From NCBI RefSeq assembly GCF_037076525.1, contig NZ_AP029018.1, positions 2,278,501 through 2,342,500 of the forward strand: a stretch of 64,000 bases of DNA, given 5' to 3'. The position numbers and the translations under genes were made by a program. This document shows, piece by piece, positions 32,567-41,049 of this stretch. This DNA comes from Selenomonas sp. TAMA-11512. Lineage in GTDB: Bacteria; Bacillota; Negativicutes; Selenomonadales; Selenomonadaceae. The notes under the pieces were generated by a model. That model saw only the letters and a program-made list of their open reading frames with translations, was not told the DNA's origin and did no database searches. Each line of letters starts with the position of its first letter. Positions within the stretch are counted from its first letter, which is position 1.

Positions 32567-33709
32567 TCACCTCCTTCTCAACGGCTCATCCTCGCCGTTT
32601 TTTCTGGGCGCCTGCTCTGCAATGGGAATCACTGCATGATTGGAGTCTGCGCAGCCTGCGCAGAACTTACATAGTCCGACAGGCGCTTCCATGACGCCGA
32701 TCAGATAATCCGCCAGCTCAGCTTTCCCTCCCGTGTTAAGCGAAAAATAGTCCGTTTCTTTCTCCTTATAAAGACCGCACTTTGCCGCGCTCCACACAAC
32801 ATGGCAAAAATAGAGTTTTTCATCGTTCACCCCTTTAAATGCCGGGGAACACTCCAACATATGCGGATAGACCGCTTCCTTCGGCAAATTTAAAGGGTGA
32901 TCAGGGAATCCGAAATCCAACCATGTCAGCGAACGATTGCTGTAATGAGGGATCCCTCTCCGAGTCAGCGACTCCTGTAAATGTTTCAATCGCGGCGCAT
33001 AATTAATCGCCGCCGAATAGTCACTTATACGACAAAACACCTCTGTTTCGTACAGGATATCCAACAGGTCACGGCTTGGCTCGATGGTTCCGTTCGTAAT
33101 CAGTTCCATCACACCATAGCGATCACGATACGAATGGTGAATGTAGCGTAGAAGTTCCCCCAGGTTCGGGTAGAGGAACGGCTCACCGCCAAGAAGCGCT
33201 AACGTCTCAACATAATCCACCTTGGAGAACATTGCCGCCAAATCATCCTTGACCGCCTGCATGCTCAAATGTTCCGGATGTTCATAAGACGACATGAACA
33301 TATTGCACTTCTTGCAGTTCAGCGAGCATTTCGTCGTAATGGATAGATGCAGCTCACTCGCATAAATCTTGCCGGAAGCATGCCAATTCATCACCGTAAG
33401 GAACTTATCCATCGCGAGGAAATCCTCATATTCTGCAAGCCCGGAGTCCTCCAGCTGCTGCTTGATGGCCTTATAATGCGTGGCAATCAATACTTTCTCT
33501 CGCGGATGATGCTCTCTCTGGTCAAAGATTCGAAGCGAAACCCCCTCAAATACTTCGCCGGCCTTTTCCGGATCATTATCATAAATACATGTAATTGTTC
33601 CCCATTTTTTTGCCTCTTTTAAAGAGCTCTTACAAACATGCCCGAACCCGAAAATAGAAAAGGAAGAAACATCCTTCCACCTTTCATAAAGCTCTTTGCT
33701 GCTTAACAT
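32567..33709 (-). CDS. Radical SAM protein with N-terminal Rossmann-like domain
   Basis: A 380-residue protein. Residues 10-100 form the island's recurrent Rossmann-like domain (SFSIFGFGHVCKSSL, VLIATHYKAIK). Residues 118-290 form a radical SAM domain with the cluster motif CSLNCKKC (C-x3-C-x2-C) and the ALLGGEPFLYPNL segment. The C-terminus CKFCAGC suggests an auxiliary iron-sulfur cluster. Radical SAM enzymes in glycan clusters can dehydrate, epimerise or methylate sugars; nothing here fixes the reaction. AAGGAAATGGG precedes the ATG. Confidence 0.85.
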   Translation of the reverse strand: MLSSKELYERWKDVSSFSIFGFGHVCKSSLKEAKKWGTITCIYDNDPEKAGEVFEGVSLRIFDQREHHPREKVLIATHYKAIKQQLEDSGLAEYEDFLAMDKFLTVMNWHASGKIYASELHLSITTKCSLNCKKCNMFMSSYEHPEHLSMQAVKDDLAAMFSKVDYVETLALLGGEPFLYPNLGELLRYIHHSYRDRYGVMELITNGTIEPSRDLLDILYETEVFCRISDYSAAINYAPRLKHLQESLTRRGIPHYSNRSLTWLDFGFPDHPLNLPKEAVYPHMLECSPAFKGVNDEKLYFCHVVWSAAKCGLYKEKETDYFSLNTGGKAELADYLIGVMEAPVGLCKFCAGCADSNHAVIPIAEQAPRKNGEDEPLRRR

Positions 33710-33739
33710 CCCATTTCCTTCCTTTTCTGCTTTTTCGCG

Positions 33740-34954
33740 TCAGTCCGCATAACAGACAAACGAGATATGATTCATATAAGAGCGCAGATGGAGCGCATAA
33801 TCTTCACGCATCGCATGTATCTGCAAGGGTATTTCCCAAAAGTCCTCTGTCCGATGATATCCCGCGATAGCAAGCAAGGGCTTATCACGGCAAATCATCG
33901 CGCGGGCGCCAGCAAGTGCTTCTTTTTCGCTGCCTTCAATGTTCATCTTGAGAAATGTGACATTTTCCGCGCCCAGCTGATCGATACGAACCCCCTGCAC
34001 ATTATCCGTTCCGATATCGTTCGCCACAAAGCTTCCCGGCCCTTGAAGCGCGTACAGTTTTAAAGGCGACTTCTTTTTCCATGCCGCAGCCTCACGGATG
34101 TGCATCTTCTCTCGCATGTTCGGAGCAAGCGTATCCGCATACGCAGACAGCCGCTGAAAATTTGCCGCATCCGGCTCCAGCCCGTAGTATCCCGCAAACG
34201 AGTCCCCGTTTACTCGGAAAAATGTACGCGCGCTGATGCCGTCAAAGGCGCCGCAATCTATAAACACCGCATCGAAACGCGGCTTATAAAACTCCGGTTC
34301 GAAATACTGGTTATCCTGCGGCATCGTCGGTACAGAAAGCGTATCATCGAGAAGTCGAAAACGAAGGATTTTCTCAAACACCTCTTTAGAAAGCGGGTCA
34401 GAGAGAAGGTCATATGTCTTCTCAATTTCGGCTTCATGCGCCAACATAAGGTCAATATCCGAACAGGAGGGCGCATTGTATTGCTCATTTTGAAAGAGCT
34501 CGAAGCAGTGCCGAAAAAAGGTATAATCTATGACGTGATCATATCCCGCATCCGCCAACTTCTGATGGACAGCATGATGCCCACCCGCACGAAGCGCTTC
34601 ATCAAAACTCTTGCAATATCGTTTCCCGTCCGTATTGATGCAAACAAGAACAAGCACATTGCCTGTTATCCTTTCTCGCGCTGTCGTTGGTTCCAGAATT
34701 TCAACACCTTCGCAGAAATTCCCTTGCTTCTTCAGATCCGAATCAAGGAAAAATCGAGGTTCAATACCGATTCGCCGCAAAAAGTACAGCACGGCAATTC
34801 CGGAACTTCCTGCACCATATAGAACTATGTTGTTGAATCTGCCAAGATTTGCCTGCGCTTCCGCAAGCGGCATCTCGATGTTCGGCCGATTCTCACGAAA
34901 TGTCCTAAAAATTTCTTGTATTTTATTCATTTTCATTGCCTTATTTTCTCTCAT
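33740..34954 (-). CDS. FkbM-family methyltransferase with N-terminal Rossmann-like domain (second copy)
   Basis: A 404-residue paralogue of the protein at 28453. Residues 40-140 form the Rossmann-like domain (NNIVLYGAGSSGIAVLYFL). Residues 225-400 form the FkbM methyltransferase (DAVFIDCGAFDGISARTFF, VTFLKMNIEGSEKEALAGA, DKPLLAIAGYHRTEDFWEIP). The shared ending around HRTEDFWEIP / HKIEDFWELP shows common descent of the two. It probably methylates another position or sugar. AAGGAAAAG precedes the ATG. Confidence 0.85.
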   Translation of the reverse strand: MRENKAMKMNKIQEIFRTFRENRPNIEMPLAEAQANLGRFNNIVLYGAGSSGIAVLYFLRRIGIEPRFFLDSDLKKQGNFCEGVEILEPTTARERITGNVLVLVCINTDGKRYCKSFDEALRAGGHHAVHQKLADAGYDHVIDYTFFRHCFELFQNEQYNAPSCSDIDLMLAHEAEIEKTYDLLSDPLSKEVFEKILRFRLLDDTLSVPTMPQDNQYFEPEFYKPRFDAVFIDCGAFDGISARTFFRVNGDSFAGYYGLEPDAANFQRLSAYADTLAPNMREKMHIREAAAWKKKSPLKLYALQGPGSFVANDIGTDNVQGVRIDQLGAENVTFLKMNIEGSEKEALAGARAMICRDKPLLAIAGYHRTEDFWEIPLQIHAMREDYALHLRSYMNHISFVCYAD

Positions 34955-34979
34955 ACTTTTCCTTCACAGGATGCGGGAC

Positions 34980-36203
34980 TCAGCAAATTTTCCTTCCATC
35001 CCAAAAATATACAGGTAATGTTTGAATTGCTCGTGTTTCGAGGATGATCTGTTTCTGTTCTTCAAAATAGCTCTTTCGAGCCACAACCAAGACAGCATCC
35101 GCCTTTTCCGCGACTTCCTCCGAATCCAAAAACGGAAGGCCGAAAAGACCTTTAACACTTTCCGCATTCCCCTTGCGGAACATCCCTACAAAGTTCCAAT
35201 CCTTGAGATTTCGCACCAACGGTTCTATCTTCGGCATATGTCCCGTCAGACAGATCCGCTTCTCTCTTAAGAATCCGACACGGTCTACAACTTCGTCCAA
35301 AAAGATTTCCTCTGTCGCCTGTCGCACGCCTTCGAGCTGCCACATGGCGATGACAGCCGCTTCCGCTTCTTCGAAAAATCGTTTGGCATACGGCGTTCTC
35401 TTCGCTACGCGCCACCAGTAGCTATGCTGGATATCGTAATGGCTGTTCCACGGCTTGTAGCCGAAATAGTGAACAGCCACCGCGCGCTCCAACGTATCAA
35501 GGGTATTGGAAGCCGTAAAAACACCCGCATTTACTGTCGAGCAATAAAAGGCGTACCTCTGCTCGGAAACATACCTGACCCTGCCTTGAAACAATAACGC
35601 AAACGCCCATTCCTCATTCGATCTGCCGAACAGCTCAACCACGCGGGCATCTGCTCCGCAAATATCCGAAAAAGCAAAATCCCGACGAATAGCCGTCACA
35701 TTTAACAGTACATTGACCTGTGAATAGAACGGCACCCCCAGTTTTTGGAACGTATCCATGTAAGACGCCCCGCCCCCTCCGGGCAGCGTCCAAATGCAAT
35801 CACCATTAATCGAGACGGCATATGCGTCACCAAAGTCCATCTCATACAGAGGCCGGAACGAGCCTTTGACAATCATGTCACTCTCAAGAACCATAATTCG
35901 ATCTACGTCAGGCGGCAACAAATCAAACATAAAGTAGGACGTATGCATCTCGACAGGATGGCGGCTTGTAGAGTCATGAAAGACTTCTCGAATACGCTCA
36001 ACAGGGACATGATAGAGATGGACAGACGCGCCATACGAAGACGCCATATGGCGGATATCCTCCAAATCACTTTCCTTCGCATCTCCGCTGAAGATATGCA
36101 CGTGAAACTTCACCTTCGGATCGCTTTCAAAAAGTGACTGCAGCATGACGTAACTGTAACAAAGGAACCCGGCTGTCACTTGAATGGATACATGCATATC
36201 CAT
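34980..36203 (-). CDS. GT8-like glycosyltransferase with C-terminal Rossmann-like domain
   Basis: About 407 residues. Residues 1-280 fit a family 8 GT-A domain: FLCYSYVMLQSLFES, FHVHIFSG, then RIMVLESDMIVKGSF, where ESD replaces the usual DxD, and the VNVLLNV and VAVHYFGYKPW blocks near the end. Residues of about 300-405 resemble the island's Rossmann-like accessory domain (KRICLTGHMPKIEPLV, ADAVLVVARKSYF). The altered metal motif may change or reduce activity. Several ATGs cluster at the start; the one just after the transketolase stop is preferred. Confidence 0.72.
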   Translation of the reverse strand: MDMHVSIQVTAGFLCYSYVMLQSLFESDPKVKFHVHIFSGDAKESDLEDIRHMASSYGASVHLYHVPVERIREVFHDSTSRHPVEMHTSYFMFDLLPPDVDRIMVLESDMIVKGSFRPLYEMDFGDAYAVSINGDCIWTLPGGGGASYMDTFQKLGVPFYSQVNVLLNVTAIRRDFAFSDICGADARVVELFGRSNEEWAFALLFQGRVRYVSEQRYAFYCSTVNAGVFTASNTLDTLERAVAVHYFGYKPWNSHYDIQHSYWWRVAKRTPYAKRFFEEAEAAVIAMWQLEGVRQATEEIFLDEVVDRVGFLREKRICLTGHMPKIEPLVRNLKDWNFVGMFRKGNAESVKGLFGLPFLDSEEVAEKADAVLVVARKSYFEEQKQIILETRAIQTLPVYFWDGRKIC

Positions 36204-36204
36204 C

Positions 36205-37131
36205 TCAAACATTCTCCAGCACACGCTTCACCATCACAGCAACCGATGCCGGATCCGCTCCGTAATATGCGTTGAGATAATCCCTCGTGCCGGCAAACGG
36301 CGCGAATTGGTCAGAAAAGCCAAAGGCATGGAATTTCGGACGTTTCCCCGCATGATAAAAGAGTGTTTCAAGGACTGCCGATCCAAGCCCCCCCTGTACC
36401 GTTCCTTCCTCAAGCGTGAAAATCGCCGGCTGTGTTTCCGCAAGCTGCCGAACCAGCACTTCATCCAGCGGTTTAATCGTCGGAACGCTATATACCGCGA
36501 TATGTACGCCCTCTGCCTGCAAAATTTTACGCGCTTTCAGCGCATCCTTAACCATCACGCCTGTCGCCAGAAGCGCCCCATCTGTGCCACTGCACATTAA
36601 CAAGCCTTTCCCGATGGAAAAGGAAATCTCTTTCTCATGAACAACCGGATCAACGCTCCTGCCGATCCGAATATACAGAGGTTTTCCATAATCCTTGGAA
36701 GCCAGTATAACGGCGCGCATCTCGATGGGATCTGCAGGGCAAATAACGGTCATATTCGGCAGCATTCGCATCATGGCTATATCGAAATACGCATGATGCG
36801 TAGGTCCGGCTGTTTCATAGGCATGACCTCCGCCCACACCGACAAGGACGACAGGGTTCTCTTGGTAAGACACATCCAGAACAATCTGCTCCATCGCACG
36901 CAGGGTCATAAAGGAAACGACATTATACAGATACGGTTTCATCCCCATTGCGGAAAGGCCCGCACCAAAGCTGACAAAGTTCTGCTCCGCAATGCCGACA
37001 TTAACAAATCTGGCGCCGAACTCTTTTTCAAACGGTTCAAAAACAGAAAATCCCGTATCGCCAATGACACAGACAACCTTTTCATCCTCTCGCGCCATTG
37101 CTGTGAGCGTCTCGACAAATGTATTTCTCAT
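36205..37131 (-). CDS. Transketolase-like C-terminal subunit
   Basis: A 308-residue protein equal to the pyrimidine-binding and C-terminal domains of transketolase (VGIAEQNFVSFGAGL carries the ThDP-activating Glu; the segment AGPTHHAYFDIAMMR binds substrate). It pairs with the N-terminal subunit encoded next to it. In secondary-metabolite clusters such split enzymes attach two-carbon units to nucleotide sugars or make a ketose or DXP-like precursor. Overlaps the N-subunit gene by ATGA, which fits equimolar expression. Confidence 0.85.
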   Translation of the reverse strand: MRNTFVETLTAMAREDEKVVCVIGDTGFSVFEPFEKEFGARFVNVGIAEQNFVSFGAGLSAMGMKPYLYNVVSFMTLRAMEQIVLDVSYQENPVVLVGVGGGHAYETAGPTHHAYFDIAMMRMLPNMTVICPADPIEMRAVILASKDYGKPLYIRIGRSVDPVVHEKEISFSIGKGLLMCSGTDGALLATGVMVKDALKARKILQAEGVHIAVYSVPTIKPLDEVLVRQLAETQPAIFTLEEGTVQGGLGSAVLETLFYHAGKRPKFHAFGFSDQFAPFAGTRDYLNAYYGADPASVAVMVKRVLENV

Positions 37132-37967
37132 GCCTTCTGCTCCTCCATAATCTGTGCCAGTTCTTCATCATTTGGCGACTTAAAGTGCCAAGCAAGCTGA
37201 TTCTCCATAAAGGAGGCACCCTTTCCTTTAACGGTGTCCGCAATAATGACACAAGGACTTGCCGAATTCCGCGAAGTCCCCGTCATAAGAGCGCAATAAA
37301 TTGCATCATAGTCATGTCCGTCAATGCTCTTTGCCTGACAACCAAAGCTGCGGAACTTATCTGCAAGATCTCCCATATCGAGAACCTCTTTATCGCTCCC
37401 GTAGGATTGAAGCCGGTTCCGATCGACAATAAGCACGAGATTGGAAAGCCGGAACTTGCCGGCAAACATCACGGCTTCCCAGACAGATCCTTCATTGCAT
37501 TCACCATCCCCCATAAGGACATAGACATTGCCCGAAAGCCCCTGTAGACGCTTCGCATACGCCATACCGGCACCGATGCCGGCGCCGTGACCAAGAGAGC
37601 CTGCCGACATTTCGACACCGCGCACACCGCGCGTTTGAAATTTGCGCGTATGCCCCGCATAAGGGCTTCCATTTGCCACATGAAGCGCTAAGTCATCCTT
37701 TGGAATTAGTCCCGAAAGTGCAAGCACCGTATAGTACGACGCCGCAATGTGCCCCTTGCTCAAGAGGAAAACATTGCGATTCGGATCATCAAGATTGTCC
37801 GGCGTCAGCTGCAGTACCTTCTTGTAGAGAACAGCCATGATATCCATTGCAGAATATCCGCCCCCAATATGAGAGTCCGATGTCCTATGCAGTATCTTTG
37901 CCGTCTCGATTCTCAGTTGCCTGGCAAACTCAGCTACTTCCTGCGTCCTCGCCACACGCTTATTCAT
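37128..37967 (-). CDS. Transketolase-like N-terminal subunit
   Basis: A 279-residue protein equal to the pyrophosphate-binding domain of transketolase: HIGGGYSAMDIMAVLY, LSKGHIAASYY, GSLGHGAGIGAGMAYA and the ThDP motif MGDGECNEGSVWEAVMFAGKF...NLVLIVDRN (GDG to N). It forms the active site with the C-subunit. Too short for housekeeping transketolase, so a split pathway enzyme. Its start overlaps the RfbG stop region (ATGA). Confidence 0.87.
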   Translation of the reverse strand: MNKRVARTQEVAEFARQLRIETAKILHRTSDSHIGGGYSAMDIMAVLYKKVLQLTPDNLDDPNRNVFLLSKGHIAASYYTVLALSGLIPKDDLALHVANGSPYAGHTRKFQTRGVRGVEMSAGSLGHGAGIGAGMAYAKRLQGLSGNVYVLMGDGECNEGSVWEAVMFAGKFRLSNLVLIVDRNRLQSYGSDKEVLDMGDLADKFRSFGCQAKSIDGHDYDAIYCALMTGTSRNSASPCVIIADTVKGKGASFMENQLAWHFKSPNDEELAQIMEEQKA

Positions 37968-39040
37968 CGGATACCGCTCCTTTCAATGTAAACTCTTGCC
38001 AATTGATCCATGCGTTTTCCCGCGTATTCCTCTTTCGCCATCTCCGCAGCTTCCTTGATTGTCTCGGAAAATCTGTGGCGCGGTTTCCATCCCAACATGC
38101 ACTTTGCTTTCTCATTGCTGAGCCGCAGGACGCCTCTTTCCTGTACCCTTTGTTTTACTTGTTTCGGTTCCAGGACTTGAGCCCCCGTGAAGTGTTTTGC
38201 GGTTTCTTCCACTAACGTGCGCACCGTGACAATACCATCTTCATCCGGTCCGAAATTAAATCCGCCGCAATAATCACTCGAACCGTCTTCCGAGCTATAC
38301 AGTGCTTTTGCCAGAAGAAGATATCCCTCCAGAGCATCCAGCACATACTGCCATGGACGCACAGCGTCCCCGTTCCGTATAGAAAACGGTCTTCCCTCTA
38401 AAAAATCTAACAGCAGGCTCGGCAACAACCTGTCATAGTGATAGTCGCCGCCTCCAAGCACGTTACTGGCCCGTGCCGTCGCAAGAGGCAAATTTTCTTT
38501 TTCTTTGCAGAAGAAGGTTTTTCGATAGCTGTCCGCGACGAGTTCTTGACACGCTTTACTTGTAGAGTACGCCTCTTCCGCCCCTAACGGATCATCTTCT
38601 TGAAGCGCTTCTCCGTTCGCCTTTTCCGTATAGCATTTATCGCTGGTAACCACGAGAACCGCGCGAACAGAGGACTGCCCCCGCACCGCTTCCAGCAGCT
38701 GAACCGTCCCCATGACATTTGCAGCAAAGATTGTCTCCGTAAGAGTCCCCGTTCTGTCTACCGTGCTGTGTGCCGCAAGATGCATCACTATTTCGGGATT
38801 AGCCTCAGAAAGAGCTGAAGAAAGCGTCCGCCTATCCGCAAGCGGCGCTATGCAGGAACCGGAAAGGCGCGGACGGACGCGTTCAAAGAACGACGTGTCC
38901 GGCGCAAGCGCGTAGCCATAGACTTTTGCACCAAGAGATTCCAGCAAAAGAGAAAGCCATGTCCCCTTAAATCCCGTATGTCCTGTTAAGAACACGTGCT
39001 TTCCTCTATAGAATTCCCCTAGTTTTTCCAAACCTTCCAC
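37964..39040 (-). CDS. rfbG: CDP-glucose 4,6-dehydratase (RfbG/DdhB)
   Basis: About 358 residues of the extended SDR fold. The N-terminus HVFLTGHTGFKGTWL is the distinctive CDP-glucose 4,6-dehydratase variant of the NAD motif. VVTSDKCY carries the catalytic Thr/Ser region and AYSTSKACQEL the active-site Y-x3-K (YSTSK). RPWQYVLDALEGYL is also typical. Converts CDP-glucose to CDP-4-keto-6-deoxyglucose, feeding RfbH. The GTG at 39040 has AAGGAG seven bases upstream; the coding region overlaps the end of rfbF by 22 bases. Confidence 0.93.
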   Translation of the reverse strand: MEGLEKLGEFYRGKHVFLTGHTGFKGTWLSLLLESLGAKVYGYALAPDTSFFERVRPRLSGSCIAPLADRRTLSSALSEANPEIVMHLAAHSTVDRTGTLTETIFAANVMGTVQLLEAVRGQSSVRAVLVVTSDKCYTEKANGEALQEDDPLGAEEAYSTSKACQELVADSYRKTFFCKEKENLPLATARASNVLGGGDYHYDRLLPSLLLDFLEGRPFSIRNGDAVRPWQYVLDALEGYLLLAKALYSSEDGSSDYCGGFNFGPDEDGIVTVRTLVEETAKHFTGAQVLEPKQVKQRVQERGVLRLSNEKAKCMLGWKPRHRFSETIKEAAEMAKEEYAGKRMDQLARVYIERSGIR

Positions 39041-39804
39041 GGCGCAGCTCCTTCCTGCCATAGTTTCTCCAGTTTCATTCGATCGCGCAACGTATCCATC
39101 GGTTGCCAGAAACCCGTGTGCTTATATGCGGATAATTCACCATCTGCAGCCAGTTCCTCCAAGGGTGCTTGTTCAAACGTCAACAAGGGGTCATCGTCCA
39201 AATATTCAAACACATCGTAGTCCATAGCCATAAATCCGCCATTAATCCAACCGGTATCTTCCTTGGGCTTTTCCATAAATCGCCGCACCATACGACTGCT
39301 GTCAATATCAAGCACTCCGAATTTAGGCGGAGGCTGAACCGCGGTAACCGTAACTATGGCGCCGGACTGCTCGTGGCAGGCAAGCAAAGCATTGAGGTCG
39401 ATATCCGCCACTCCATCGCCATAGGTCAGCAGAAAGGATTCTCCCTCCGGAATATAGCGTTGTATCTGACGAATTCTGCTTCCCGTCATATTGTCAAGTC
39501 CGGTTTCCGCCAGTGTAACCTTCCATGGCTCCGCCTCCGTCGCATGGATAATGCGGCCGTTCTTTTCCGTATAGTCAAAGGTAACATCCGACTGATGAAT
39601 AAAATAGTTTTTAAAGAAATCCTTGATCACATAGCTCTTGTACCCGCAACAAATAATAAATTCATAAAATCCGTAATGCGAATAAATTTTCATGATATGC
39701 CATAGAATCGGCATATCTCCGATAGAAACCATCGGTTTTGGAATACGGGTAGTTTCTTCGCTTATTCGAGTTCCGCGCCCGCCTGCAAGTATAACAACTT
39801 TCAT
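39019..39804 (-). CDS. rfbF: Glucose-1-phosphate cytidylyltransferase (RfbF/DdhA)
   Basis: A 261-residue nucleotidyltransferase: MKVVILAGGRGTRISEETTR opens the protein, KPMVSIGDMPILWHIMKIY is the sugar-phosphate region and LTYGDGVADID the metal-binding loop. The pattern ETTRIPKPMVSIG is specific to RfbF rather than to glucose-1-phosphate thymidylyltransferases. It makes CDP-glucose, the first step of CDP-3,6-dideoxyhexose synthesis. The ATG shares its A with the stop of the radical SAM gene upstream (TAATG). Confidence 0.94.
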   Translation of the reverse strand: MKVVILAGGRGTRISEETTRIPKPMVSIGDMPILWHIMKIYSHYGFYEFIICCGYKSYVIKDFFKNYFIHQSDVTFDYTEKNGRIIHATEAEPWKVTLAETGLDNMTGSRIRQIQRYIPEGESFLLTYGDGVADIDLNALLACHEQSGAIVTVTAVQPPPKFGVLDIDSSRMVRRFMEKPKEDTGWINGGFMAMDYDVFEYLDDDPLLTFEQAPLEELAADGELSAYKHTGFWQPMDTLRDRMKLEKLWQEGAAPWKVWKN

Positions 39805-40916
39805 TATTTCTCTCCCTTCTTCCACGTGGGGGAGAACGATTCCCCGACCTGAATAAACGACTCCTTGCGGTTCCAGTTGCAATGCGACGACTGATAGCAG
39901 CGCCGACAAGGCTCATCCATCGTTTGCGAATCGTTGACAACTGCACGATACTTCTGATATGGTTCTGCATTCCATATATCCATAAAGGGCATATTCTTAT
40001 CATACGGAAAAAACTGCACGGGCGTCGACATGCACGGACGCACAAAACCATCTGACCCGAGGAAGAAATCGCGCCATGCAACAAAACACTCTTTATGAAA
40101 ACCATCGCCCGCTATATCTTCGCCGACAAGGTGCGGCAATTTCAGCACAATGCCGAGTTTCTCTCCCAGTTCTGTCGCTTCGGAAAAAACGCGCTTTACT
40201 TTGTCTTCCTTCCCCCACAGTGTCTCGTGAAGAAGAGAATCTTCGAAAACGGTCAGATAGACTGCTTTCACCTCGTCGATGCCAACATCCGCAGCCAGTC
40301 GAACCAAATCCGGAAGTTCTTCCAAATTGGAGTCCATTGCGCAGAACACGAAGTTTATCCATGGATATTTCCCGCCCCTGCGCTCTCGCTCTTTCACGAT
40401 TTTCTTCAAATCCGAGGAAATTTGATGAATGTCCGATCCGCGACGTATGCGACTGTTTGTCGCGTCCGTCGCTCCATCGAGACTGACTGCAAACACATCG
40501 ACATCATAGTCAAAAATAGCGTCCTTTATCTTCGCCAGATTCATACCGTTCGTGCAGAAATACTTCCTTGCGCTATGCCGATTGATAATTTCCAGCATCT
40601 CATTGAAATGCGGATGAATGGTAGGTTCCCCCCATCCCATCAGCGTGACTTCTTCTACAATATCCATAAGCGGCTCGAAGCTGCGAAACACATCCATCGG
40701 AAAAACCGTCGGGCGAAACTTTGCCGCATTTCTTCCGCACATCACACAATTCAGGTTGCACGCGTTTGTCAGCTCAAACACCAACCGCCGCGGATACGAC
40801 TCCAAAACTGTCGCCCCACGCTCAATCTCCGCCAGATTTTTGGCTGAATTCTCCTTTTGTCTGTCCGCAAGTTCCCTGCCTGAAAAAAGTTCCTTTCGCT
40901 TTGCTCTTATAATCAT
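39804..40916 (-). CDS. Radical SAM/SPASM protein
   Basis: A 370-residue radical SAM enzyme. CNLNCVMC (C-x3-C-x2-C) begins the core near residue 55, followed by LMGWGEPTIHP and VSLDGATDATNSRIR. The C-terminal C-x-n-CMSTP and CRRCYQSSHC cysteines fit a SPASM auxiliary-cluster domain. Related proteins in surface-glycan clusters are uncharacterised. It is coupled to rfbF by TAATG. The substrate may be a CDP-sugar, as inferred from position. Confidence 0.87.
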   Translation of the reverse strand: MIIRAKRKELFSGRELADRQKENSAKNLAEIERGATVLESYPRRLVFELTNACNLNCVMCGRNAAKFRPTVFPMDVFRSFEPLMDIVEEVTLMGWGEPTIHPHFNEMLEIINRHSARKYFCTNGMNLAKIKDAIFDYDVDVFAVSLDGATDATNSRIRRGSDIHQISSDLKKIVKERERRGGKYPWINFVFCAMDSNLEELPDLVRLAADVGIDEVKAVYLTVFEDSLLHETLWGKEDKVKRVFSEATELGEKLGIVLKLPHLVGEDIAGDGFHKECFVAWRDFFLGSDGFVRPCMSTPVQFFPYDKNMPFMDIWNAEPYQKYRAVVNDSQTMDEPCRRCYQSSHCNWNRKESFIQVGESFSPTWKKGEK

Positions 40917-41049
40917 TCCCTATACCTCTTTGCATAATTTTTATCATCATACGCGCGCCTGCCATATTGGCGGGCAATGTACTTTTTCTTGTCAGAATCC
41001 TTTTGTCCAAGGTTGAAAACGCATTCCGCCCTGTATCTCTGTATCTTCT

